45,967 nucleotides of DNA, taken from the NCBI GenBank assembly GCA_027604505.1, contig JADIIX010000157.1:1-45967 (forward strand), written 5' to 3'. Origin of the DNA: Gonapodya sp. JEL0774 (lineage: Eukaryota; Monoblepharomycota; Monoblepharidomycetes; Monoblepharidales; Gonapodyaceae). Numbering within the stretch: the first letter of the stretch is position 1; every line of letters starts with the position of its first letter. Under the pieces are notes generated by a model that saw nothing but the letters and a program-made list of their open reading frames with translations, was not told the origin of the DNA and searched no databases. The position numbers and the translations under genes were made by a program. Shown here one piece after another: positions 34,531 to 44,840 of the stretch.

Positions 34531-36272
34531 ATGGCATCCACGCAGCGTGAAGCACCCTCCTCATCGTTCTATTTCGATCAGTCTCGCCCTCCACGCCATG
34601 GTGTCTCCCCCGTCCTTCTCCCATCCCCGATGCCTCCATGGGTTTTCACAATCATTGCCGGAGCGAGTCCTTCCGATATCCTTTGGGACTTGCCCATTCC
34701 TGCGCCAGCTCCAGCAAGTCTCTCACACATGAGGCCCGAGCTTCAAAGTCCTGGTATCAATCTCGCAGCTCCGTACGACCGCATTCCATTCAAACATACC
34801 ATGCGAACCACTTGTGTTTGGCCAACATTACTTCATCCAAGACGCATCGCCCGCTATTTCTCTGTCGTAAGTCAATCGAATCGACGAGGCCAGGTGGAGG
34901 GCGTTGTTGCATTCGGGGACTGGGCTGCCGGGAAACGAAACACTGTTCAAGGGGGTTGCACGGGGACCGTTTTAATTCAGGTGAGTCCGACCGGACGCTT
35001 TTCTTTCTGGTTTTGACTTACTCCCATGTGCTTGGCAAAATTGAACTTCTTTCAAGGCCATGGGGGACTCTCGTGATGCATTCAACAGTACACTCCGTCA
35101 TTCTCTGTCCGGAAAGGGAGCTCGCCTCCACAGCATCACGGTTGCTTACAAGAACCCTGTTATACCTAACTCGTGGGCGAGAACTCAAGCTTATGTAACA
35201 TCTCATGGCGAGGGAATCTGCCACACGGTTGCACAACTTGTGGACGCAGAAGGAAAACTTCTTGTGGAAGCAACAGGCACCTGGATCGAGACGTTTAGAC
35301 ACTCAGACGAGAAGCAAGCGAAGTTAATTTCTTCTCTCGCTAATTTGCAGCTGGATCCAGACTTGGTTCCCATCAGCCAGATACAGTTCCCACCCATTCC
35401 GCCGCATGTTGTGCAGCTGACGGACCCGTCCCTCGTCAGCAGCCTTAATCCACTGTTTGTTTCCAAGCAATCGCATTCCAACCGGTCTGAAATGTCGTCT
35501 GCAGTGATCAATTTCGGGGGACTTGATCCCCTTGTCCCCCCACACGAACATCTGCTGAACATCTATTTCATCACCGAGTGCTTATGGGGAGGGGACAAAA
35601 TTACTCGTGGAGGCTTTGCTGCAGCGCAGTGGAACTTGTTGCCTTCAGCACAAGGCTCCGAACTTTCTAGTACCAGTGCAGGCTCTCCTCTTACTCACAG
35701 GACTGAATTTTGGGGCGAGTATGAACTGGGAACTGGAGGTTTCGGAGTGGCAGATCCCGCCACGGCAAGGTGGACTTCAGACGGTGCACTTGTCATGGAT
35801 ATTCATCCTGGATTCCTGTTTACTTTGGCAGAGTGAGTCAGTTTCGATTGATTCTGCGAAGTATGCGAAATGCTAACAACAACTTCTTCTAAACTCCAGC
35901 ACCAGTTTCTCAAACATGAACGAGACTCTGATTGGCACAGGTCCTACTGGCACGTTTTCATGCAATTTTCCGGAGACCGAAGAGGTGGTTATTAGAACCA
36001 TCCCCAGCACGCAGTTCTCAGGGCCATGGATTTCCGTTCGGTCGTATCACGAACGTCAAGAAAATCGTAAGGCCTTTCTGAGTGGGGGCATATTTGTGTC
36101 TGGAAAGGAACTCCTTAAGGGTGCGGGCGTATGGATTCATTTGAAGAATGATTCGGGACGGGCTGGCTTAAATGGTGGGATGGGAGTGGATCTTGGACCG
36201 TTTGCCACGATTATTCGAAACGGAAAGACCGTTCAAAAGGCACCACGTTCACAGAGTACAGCGAAGATTTAG
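34531..36272 (+). CDS. Hotdog-fold thioesterase-like protein with C-terminal extension
   Basis: The product is a 532-residue protein with a hotdog-fold thioesterase (PaaI/THEM-like) region. Exons 34531-34980, 35057-35832 and 35900-36272 join in phase; the ATG at 34531 is the first in frame after a GTG. The hotdog part spans about residues 115-240. It shows VQGGCTGTVLIQAMGDSRDA (the usual substrate-helix position after a small-residue loop), LHSITVAYKNPVIPNSWART, and AQLVDAEGKLLVEATGTWIE. The rest has a Pro-rich N-terminus and a ~280-residue C-terminal region with WGGDKITRGGFAAAQWNLLP and GTGGFGVADPATARWTSDGA, which could be a second, divergent hotdog or an unrelated beta domain. The usual active-site HGG/Asp pattern is altered (QGGC), so activity is uncertain. 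The expected role would be acyl-CoA hydrolysis. Confidence 0.65.
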
Positions 36273-36370
36273 TACACGAAGATTTTAGCACACCGTGTTT
36301 ATTTGTACATAATGAATCCATTAGACTAAACACCACTTTATTATGAGATTCATACCAGGAGTGGCTGATT

Positions 36371-39300
36371 TCAGGGGAGAACCATAACGCAGTCTTGGTA
36401 GTTGAGAGCCAACAGGACATCTAGGATCTGATCATTTAGCACGTGATTGCCTGACACAATAATTCTTGTTTCGTTACTCGGAACTGAATTGTCTTCATCG
36501 AGAACTCTCAGCATAACTGGTTTAGTCGCTGAGGCGACCAAACTCGGTGAACGCGACATCCTATTCCCTGTCAGAGGAGACAGCAAGGGAGTTCGCCATC
36601 TGCGAACGAGCTCAACCTTTTCATTTCATGAGCTCACCTGCGGCTGCGAAGTTCAGAGCTGATTTCGTAACCTTGGGTGGTGGTGGTAGATTCGATGAAA
36701 GAAGTTCATTGTCGATTGTTTCCTTTACGTCGCTGACCCACGGAAGCTTGGCACCATCTAAATGGCGAATCACAACCTTCAGCGATAAAGCGGACCCCAA
36801 TGTTGCAACATGCTCTTCAATCAATTCGCGTCCCACAACATCCTTCTCGGTCTCGAAAATGGCGGTGAGCCACAGCTTGAAGGCCGGCGTGCCATTCTCA
36901 AGACGGGGACCATTCCTTGTGTAATACTAGTAATGAGCAAGTAATGATGGTATCAGAAAGTCAAACGCAGCGAGTAATGAAAACGACAAGACGTCTTGAA
37001 TTGAGAATACCCACGTCAATGAGTTGCATCATAGGAGTTATACCTATTCCCGAGGACACCATTCCGACGTTTCCAAAGCACAGGGATGGATGCGATAAGT
37101 TGGCCATCACAGGGTTCCGACCATCTTCACCGCCTCTCATGAACTTCACACGAATGTTGCTACCGGCCTCGGTTCGATCTAGTAAGGGGGTGAACTCTCC
37201 TTTGGTACGTATACGTACAATAAACGGTATTGATCCTTTGCAAAGACTTTTAATTGGAGTGTACGGCCGCTCGATTAGCTTCCCTTCGGCAGAAGAAAGC
37301 TGGATAGAAATGTGATCGCCAGGTGCAAATGTCACCTCAGCGCTAGGATTTGGCAGTGCAAGGGAGCATTGATAGACTTTTGATGATGCTGACGGCGAGC
37401 TTAGGACCTTCTTTTCCTTCAGTGGCAGAAGTCGGTACGCGTGATTCAGAAGCTGTAAGAGCGGCACGTCACTTGTAGTAAACGAAGGTGTCCTGGCAAC
37501 ACGTCCAGTTTCTTCTGCGAAAGACTTCGTTTTTACCACAGAAAGTCTTGCAATATCCGCTCCGGACAGATTGCCGGCTGGATCGACCTTTGCAAAAGCT
37601 TTGATCCTGCCACAGGCCAGGCCCTTAAGCCTGAAGTACTCGATGGTGAGAACAGGAAATGCCGGAGACAACATGAGAAACTCACTGAAACTCCGCGACA
37701 CGCGAGTGATTGTGCCGGCGTCCTGCTCCTGGTAACTCGTCACCGGTGAAGTATGGAGTACAATCAGTTCCAACCACTGCTTGTAGGATGCGCAGACCTC
37801 CGGGATGGTGGTTCATCCAGTCGTTACTCGCTAAATCATATACAACGTCCTTAATGACGATGTATTTCTTGCCTTTCGTCGATAATCTAACAAATCAGTC
37901 CGGACTCCGGTGAAGATTTGCTCATGCATACCCACCCTGCGCGATTTGGTCGTTGAAGTCCTTCCAAGTCATTTCCACGAGTTTTGCTATAACGGGATCT
38001 ACTGCGTTCTTGATCTTGTGCTTGGTCAGCTCGTCGTCATTAACTGCACTTTGAGTTCTCCCCAAACGCTCGTAGACCTTTCGCCGATGACCGAACATCA
38101 TCATGAAAACAGGTACAGAAAGCACGGATATTAAGTATAAAGCTTGTGCAGCCGCAACTTGCGCTGAGGTGGTCGAGATTGAATGTGTGAGCAAATCTGT
38201 GACTCCCAGGTAACCGTTCGTGAGTGCTGTGAAATAGGCAAGGTAACCAGCAACTCTAGAACGCAAAAGAAAAGATGGATTGAGTTTAATGAGAGCTTGA
38301 GGGAGCGGAGCAACACGCACATGTGAAGAGTTCGAATGTACGCTTGAAATCTTGCCAATAACTGGCCCAGTCGCAGAATTCGCACGTAGTGTACAATGAC
38401 GTATCCGGAAAGTACCGACCACGTAGTAACTCCTAATAGAATCAACCCAATTATAGGGTGAATCGACAGTTGGCCGTTTGCGATCTTCCCAAAGATGGCC
38501 AGCTTGAAGCACGGTATCAAATCGTTACCAAAATGAGTCCGCAAACAATCCATCGCGAACGTACCACACCCGATATAAATACTTCAGTATAAATAAAAGC
38601 GCACACTTGCTCGTGAAGTTCTAGCCACTTTTAAAGGATCAGGATGGTTGGAGGCCCAATCCTCAGGCAAACGTGCCGGTGCCTACATCACTCACGTTCG
38701 AATACGTGGTTGAGTTTCTGGCAACGAAAATGGCGAATGGCATCAGGACTCCAAAACACAGTAGCATCAGAGCTGTTTTGCAGATTGGCGTAATCGTCGG
38801 TACCTGATATCTTGAGCTTTAGCGACAATCACTCACATCCGTGAATAATTTGCAGCACTGGGAGCGGATCCATAGTATCGTTCGTTGACACATAAGCGCT
38901 GAAGAAATCTATTTCCATTTTCGCCTTGTTGGGACCGTGGTAAGCGATACTTCTGTGTGATAGCGACCAAGCATACCTATCACAGTAAGGGATGGGATAA
39001 TCAACCAGTGCATCATACACTCAAGATAGTGATCAGTACTTACGTGACCGTAGTGATTCCTGGAGAAATATCGTTGTCGTTTGGATCCCCTGTCACTAAC
39101 TTTCGGGAAAATCCAACGACCTTGAGCCACGTCGTGTCCCCCTTCTTAGAAGTAAGGTCAACGAAATTCTCGACACTGCTGGAACCACCGAGATCAATGT
39201 CCTGGGAAGGAACTGCAAACGCCGTTGACTTGCGATCACTGATTCCACCAACTCCATTGTTCAAATCTGGTTCGTAAGCATAGATATCTTGAGAAGGCAT

Positions 39301-40891
39301 GCCGCTACCAATTCCAAACGCGAACCATCCTAAGAAATTTACAACTCAGTCAAAGTGTTAACTCGATAAAACAGACACCGACTCGCCTGTTGTCGCTCCA
39401 TATACCTCGAAGTCAATGTACCCGGCGGCCTCATGTATCTGCCATCGCAACATAATGTAACTTCCTAGCCTGACTGATTTCCAATCACCATCCGTTTCAA
39501 CAGTCAAGGTGGCGTCCAAGGCCGAGCTCAGACGTCGCACGCGAGAAGTTGCGTCACCAACGACAGTCACATTATTGGCCGAGTTCAAAGTCGCGCCCCG
39601 CTCCAAAAGCTTCTGATAAGCCGAAGTAAAATCTTGGTAGAATAAGCTGTTGTTTGCTGCATATTGTAATGATATTTCACGATAAATCGGGTCTTGCCAA
39701 AGCGCGTAGTCCGAAACAAGCATCATTAACGTGTTATCAGAGTTATTGTACTGAACTTTGGAGTTTGGATTAACCACTGCGGTCCAATTACTATTGGAGC
39801 TCACAAGCAACGTAAAGAACTCGTTTGTGAACCTAGAGAAGGTCGGGTGCTCTGAAGTGGCGAACTCCACTCCCTTTGACGATGGACTCACCTTAGCGGA
39901 TTGTGTGTCCATGGACTGAAGAAAGCGAAAGCGAAGACAAATTCATAGGAGATCACCTGCATCGACTGAGGGACAACTTACCCAATGTAACCACTTCAGA
40001 TGCTTATGTGTGTCAGTGCATTCATAATACCCGAAAACAAACTGGGAGCAGCATTTACCTTCGATCGTAATGACACCGACCCAGTGCGTGACCACCGCCA
40101 ATGACGGCCACAACCTCACGATCGTTCAATCCCATACGAGCAAAAGTCTTCCGAATTTGAGTCGCATTGTTCGCACCCGATGGTAATCGACCAGCATTCA
40201 TCGACGAGTTGTATTCTCCGGGACTTGGACGGAGGGAGAAAATTGGCACAAGCCACCCAGACGTAGTTCTTACATAGCTCAACGACATACTTGTAGTCGA
40301 TCCTTCCGCAGCGAAATGGAACTACGGGTCCACCACTTGGTTATCAAGGGTGCGGTCGCAGATGGGTGGTGTGGACGCAGCATTCGTAGTGCTAGAATCC
40401 ACCATACCTTTCATATACCGCAACCGTCCCAGCAAAAGCCCACAAATCGGCGTAACCAATTGATGGATAGGACTCCTTTATGAGTTCCAATGCGTCAATC
40501 GAGTTTTGGAGAGATACATGACCTCCGCTAGGGGGAACCAATTTCAGAGTACCCCGAGCTCCACCGGTACCGTCAACAATACTGTACGTTCCAGCGTCAG
40601 CCCTAATTGTATCATGAGTGATGGGGTTAGTATGTTCCAACTACGGTCTTGCGAACAGACATCGTGAGGCAATCCTCACGCCAGTCAAATCAACACTCAC
40701 CATGCAAGACGTACGAGTAGCGGACCCCATCCAGCGGCCACCATCCCTGCCAGACTGTTCCGTAACTCCATCCATTCTTGAGCTGACAGACCGCATATGG
40801 ACGCGCCATCCGTAAGAGTAGGTATCAAGATGACAGCTGTAAGCAAAGTTGCGATGAGAGCAATATCCCAACGGGAGTGATGCATTGTCAT
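36371..40891 (-). CDS. Peroxidase-DOMON-cytochrome b561-cytochrome b5-reductase fusion
   Basis: Seventeen exons from the ATG at 40891 to the TGA at 36371 give 1142 residues, phase kept at every junction. Order: signal peptide (residues 1-29); class I haem peroxidase (~30-292) with [30 protein letters not shown] (proximal His189), SGYIGPW (Trp205), [13 protein letters not shown] (Asp252); DOMON (~315-480) with [11 protein letters not shown] and YHGPNKA; cytochrome b561 helices (~485-650) with [13 protein letters not shown]524, LSIH555PIIG, RTLH600IVAG; cytochrome b5 (~695-775) with HHPGG (His736) and RRHNH; FAD/NAD reductase (~780-1142) with [17 protein letters not shown] and a C-terminal NAD lobe ending YQDCVMVLP. 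It would sit in the plasma or an internal membrane and pass electrons from cytosolic NAD(P)H outward. Odd points: the distal catalytic His of the peroxidase is Ala65, and the first b561 His is Lys492. Exons of 12 and 24 bases and one GC-AG intron are needed. The exon boundary near 38892 is the least certain. Confidence 0.85.
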
Positions 40892-41181
40892 CGATTAATT
40901 GAATTGATGAACGTTCAAAGTCAGATCCCTAGGCCAGGTACACAGGGGCCCAACCAGGTGTATTATTGGCGAAATGGTGCCAAAGAAGGCTCCCTCGGAA
41001 GGGTTCTTACCCAGGCATCAAGACCAGTTCATTACCGCATGTGTTATGAGGCCACCCCTCCACAAAACTGTGAAGGTTCACTCAAATTGTTATTTCCAAT
41101 GCAATTTGCGAGTCCGAGGCACAGGTGCACTACATCTCCTCTCCGAGGATGGCTGTCACCTCTGTTTGCGCCCCCGTTTGA
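40892..41181. other. Short region between divergent genes
   Basis: These 290 bases lie upstream of both the redox fusion gene and the plus-strand open frame at 41182. No gene is supported in it. Confidence 0.4.
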
Positions 41182-42783
41182 ATGAAAGTCGCTGAAGCCA
41201 CCTCAAGCCCTCCTGCTGCTAATATGATTGGCACCAGGGATGGGATGGACGTCGATCTCACAACAAATGAAACGATGATGAGACCTCGTCCACGGGCCAT
41301 GCCTGCGCTCTCAATCGACGTTACAAACGCAGTAGCACAAGCAAAGGCTCGGAATGCGCTACAGAAGGCGTTGGAGGACAATCGGTCACCAACAACCATC
41401 AATACCCTCATCAAGCAACTGCAACAAACAAGCGCACCAGCCACAAAACTTTCGTCCCTCTCTGTGCTTTCAGGCATCCTCAAGCGTAAATTTGATCCCA
41501 CCAAGTACGAGATAAACACTAGGGACCCACTGCGCTCATTGGAGTCGGTTGCAGACGCACTTCAGTGTCTTGCACCTGAGATAACCGATAATGAAATCGC
41601 AAAGGCACTTGTCGAATGCTTGCCAAATGAACTAAGGGCAAAGTATGACAAGGGTAGCATGCCTATAAGCCACTACATTGACAGGCCTGCAAGACCAGCA
41701 TCGTTGGACGATATGATACACTGGGTCATGGCACATTGCTACAACCCAGCAATAGAGCACTACTTCCAGAATGCCAAGGTGCACGGAAGTTGGCCATCAG
41801 ACAAACAAGGCAATATTGTACCAACACCAGATGTGCTTGAGGACCTCATCCACTGGCACAGGGCGATGCTCAAGTATTGGACTCCGCTTTACAATAAGAC
41901 AGCCCCCAGAGAAGCTGTTCTAAACCATGCGGCGATCATTTCGCGCGCGCCACAACACCAACAGTGGCACCTTCGACCGCTTCGCGAACGGCGACGTGCA
42001 CCACGTGGACGGGACTCCTCCCAGAGAGTCTCACTCAGCCGCATGGCTCCGCCCTCTGCTCGACGGGTGCTGGTCCCACGAGTCTGGCGTCGTCAGGGAG
42101 CTTTGGAGGCACTTCGTGCTGTTCGCCAGCTGCGCCTCCATCTCGAACCCCTCCAAGATCCCCGACTCGCAAATTGGTCAAGTCGCAGTTTTTGAGGCCA
42201 AGGGATTCAATCGGCAGGAGGCCGACGAACTGGAGGATGCGGACAAGTTCCTGTACGCGCAGGCGCTGAGTCTCCCAAGAACCATTCGCGCATAGATGAC
42301 CATCGGTTCGTCGTCCACACAATCCAACTCTTCCGCTCGGCCCTCACCGTCCACCACCTTTTCGAGGCCGGCCCCATCAAGGGCGGCAAGTTCCCAGTGG
42401 CAAGGTTCATGGACTTCCAGCTTGATCTCCCCACGGCGAGGAAGCCCGCTGTCATCAAATCCCCAACGATATCCTATGATGAGGACATTGCCGTTGTGAT
42501 GGCCGGGCATTGGAAAGGGAGGATCTCCTTCATGTCCTTCTCGAGGAAGCTGGCGCAGTCCTCGAGGACGTCAAGCGGAGAAAGTTTCATAAAGGCCCCT
42601 GACCCACGCTACTATCAAAAGGAGTATCCAGGAGCTGGATACCAAGCTGACGCAGGTCTGTCTCGACTTCCAGTTAGCAGCATTTCTCAACATCCAGGTG
42701 TGAGCGGCAGAGAACAAGGACGACGCACGTTCTGCTCAGGCTGGTATCCCGCAGAGAATGTTTACTTTCGAAGTCAGGTGTGA
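41182..42783 (+). pseudogene. Broken or intron-split unknown open frame, transposon-like setting
   Basis: Coding-like sequence runs through in one direction but changes frame twice. Frame A covers 41182 to about 41945 (MKVAEATSSPPAANMIGTRD ... ALVECLPNELRAKYDKG ... DDMIHWVMAHCYNPAIEHYF). Frame B covers about 41945-42290 (ARHNTNSGTFDRFANGDVHH ... SAAWLRPLLDGCWSHESGVV ... GFNRQEADELEDADKF). Frame A returns from 42289 (RIDDHRFVVHTIQLFRSALT ... FPVARFMDFQLDLPTARKP ... IAVVMAGHWKGRISFMSFSR). The first change sits at a CGCGCGCG run (41941-41948), a classic slippage site. The first part recalls retroelement gag-like helical proteins (SLPxEL-type motif LPNELRAKY), but no zinc knuckle, protease or reverse transcriptase follows. 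Either it is a decayed gene or introns I could not place. Family unknown. Confidence 0.4.
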
Positions 42784-43291
42784 AATCAACAAATGCGACC
42801 AGAAGGCGATTCTCAGATTGCACCTTGCGACAAACGCCCGACTCGAGGCATTGAAGTCCCCCCAATATGAAAAAAAGTCTGAGAGTAGGCGCAGGTCTGG
42901 CAATGACGCTGTGCGGAGGCACGCTCAAGCGCAATTTAACCTCGGGGTGTGCTGCGAGCAAGGCAGGGGCGTTGAGTGAGTCAAGCACACGTGTGGTACC
43001 GAGAGGCCGCATTCCAGGAGTTCGAGGATGCCCTTCGGAAGCTTGGAGCAAGATGATGTATTGTTACGCAGGAACATAGGAACCTTGTAATGGGATAGGA
43101 AGGAGGGGGACGAGAATTAAATAGCATAAAGTGAGTGGAAGAAATAAACACCGTATACACATGCAAAAACGCATAAAACACAGTATTGAAGGAAGATGTA
43201 AGGTAAGGGATTGAGTGGAAAAGGATGATCGCAGTTTTACGGTGCAAGGACTCTGAGCAAACAGTTTTAGCTCCTGCCAGTCTTATCCAAT
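42784..43291. other. Region without a clear gene
   Basis: Several weak frames occur on both strands, none with a family match. A plus-strand frame at about 42867-43079 (AQFNLGVCCEQGRGVE in one phase) resembles a Sel1-like repeat fragment (the NLGVCCEQGRGV pattern), but it is only one repeat. The 3' flank of the FAD oxidoreductase lies at the right end. Confidence 0.35.
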
Positions 43292-44840
43292 CTACAGCTT
43301 TAATACGGTCTTTTGAGATGCCTTCCATCCATCCAATACGTTGTTTTTGGGATTGTCCAGCCTGGCCTGGGACGCTTCGTACAGCCTTGGAATACCGGTA
43401 CTCTTGAAGTCTGCGCCTTCCATCACCATTGACGCCACACCCTTTGCGGATAAAAAGATCTGCGGCATGCCATGGCCGGTGAACCCGGCAAGCATAAACT
43501 GGTTTTGTCTCCCGGGAACGACTCCAACATGCGGTGTTGAGTCCGTGGAGTAACCCATAACTGAGACACACCAACGTTAACAACGATCTCACAACGGTAG
43601 CCAAGATAGATTGACTTACTTCCAGTCCACACCTTGTCCGTGTACGCGCCGGTATCTTCCCAACCCTTGAAGACTTTTTGCATGTACCCATCAAAGTAAT
43701 GCTTCGCCTCCTCAATCAAATTATCGTCATTGACATTGCCATACCACTTCTCCAGGTCATGGTAGTACTCTGACCTCGCACCTCCCACAACAATGCTGCC
43801 GTCCAGTCTAGGGATGAGGTATTCATACTTACTTTCCGACCATCGAATGATGTAAGAGTACGGCAGCAACGGAGCGGGAGTCTTGCCAGGGTGGATATGA
43901 CTGCATATTCCCCGCACAGGAACAATCTTTTCTGAGAACTCAGGCAGGATCGACGAAGTGTAGCCGTTGGTGGCGTACACAATGTTCTTAGCGCGCACAG
44001 TTCCCCGCGGCGTTGTGAGAGTGAGGAATCCATCTGCATCGGGCTTTTCTGTGACATTGGTCACCGGTGTGTGTGTTTGTAGGTTCACTCCAGCGGCGAG
44101 TGCCTTTTCGAGTAGCCCGATAACAAGCTTGTATGGCCACAGGTGACCGGCTGTGTATGAGAGACAACCTTTGGCTCCCTTGACGCCTGACAGCTGGTTC
44201 TGGTCAGCAATCTAAATTGACGTGATTTAGACAGGCTAACTTACTTGCTCCGCCTCTGCACCTTTTGCAAAATACACATCGCCCATCAATTTGACGCCAT
44301 GTTTCCTCAGCAACTCAACTCCAGACCTCATCTGCTCGCAGATGGACTCGGTCATCAATGCGTCGACAGCACGTGTATACACCAAGTCACAGTCAAATCC
44401 CTCAGCTTCAATAGCCTTCTTCACAGCCGCGAGGTTCTCGGCCTCGAAGTTTGCGCACTCGCCGGCAACCTCAACGCCATGGGTCAGGGCAAGAGTTGAA
44501 GGCCGGTTGTAAGGGTCAGGTTTCAAATGGCCACCTACATCAGCTCGAGATTAGCATTGGATCGATATGAAATATGCAAAGAAGTACCATTTCGGCCAGT
44601 AGCCCCAGAGCAAGCCTCTCTCGCCTCAAGAATCACAATATTCGGTGGCGGGTTCCCCTTTGCCTTGCAGATGTTGAAGATGTGGTAGACCGTCGAGACG
44701 CCTGCATATCCGGCACCAATGACGGCAATGTCGACTTGTGAGGGGATGTCAGAGGTAGACCGGTGATTGTCGAGTGGATGCGGACATGACCTCCAGAAAG
44801 AGGTCGTGGAGTTCGGAACCGGGAGCGGGGAGGGCGGCAT
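43292..44840 (-). CDS. FAD-dependent oxidoreductase, DAO family
   Basis: The product is a 467-residue flavoprotein of the D-amino-acid oxidase/glycine oxidase (DAO) superfamily, which oxidises amines or amino acids using FAD. Four exons, 44588-44840, 44245-44534, 43620-44211 and 43292-43560, join in phase. The start at 44840 gives MPPSPLPVPNSTTSFWRS, the leader typical of fungal members; ATG 44915 upstream is possible. Signatures: VDIAVIGAGYAGVSTVYHI (dinucleotide-binding GxGxxG), ILEAREACSGATGRNGGHLK (flavin contact; GATGRNGG), VRAKNIVYATNGYTS, YEYLIPRLDGSIVVGGARSE, and near the C-terminus VWTGIMGYSTDSTPHVG with GFTGHGMPQIFLSAKGVA (second FAD contact). No signal peptide and no peroxisomal tripeptide (ends VLKL), so cytosolic location is inferred. 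The substrate is not known. Confidence 0.88.

Noticed and set aside
42867-43079. Sel1-like repeat fragment (NLGVCCEQGRGV)
   Set aside because: Only one repeat is visible and no surrounding frame continues it, so it is not listed as a gene.
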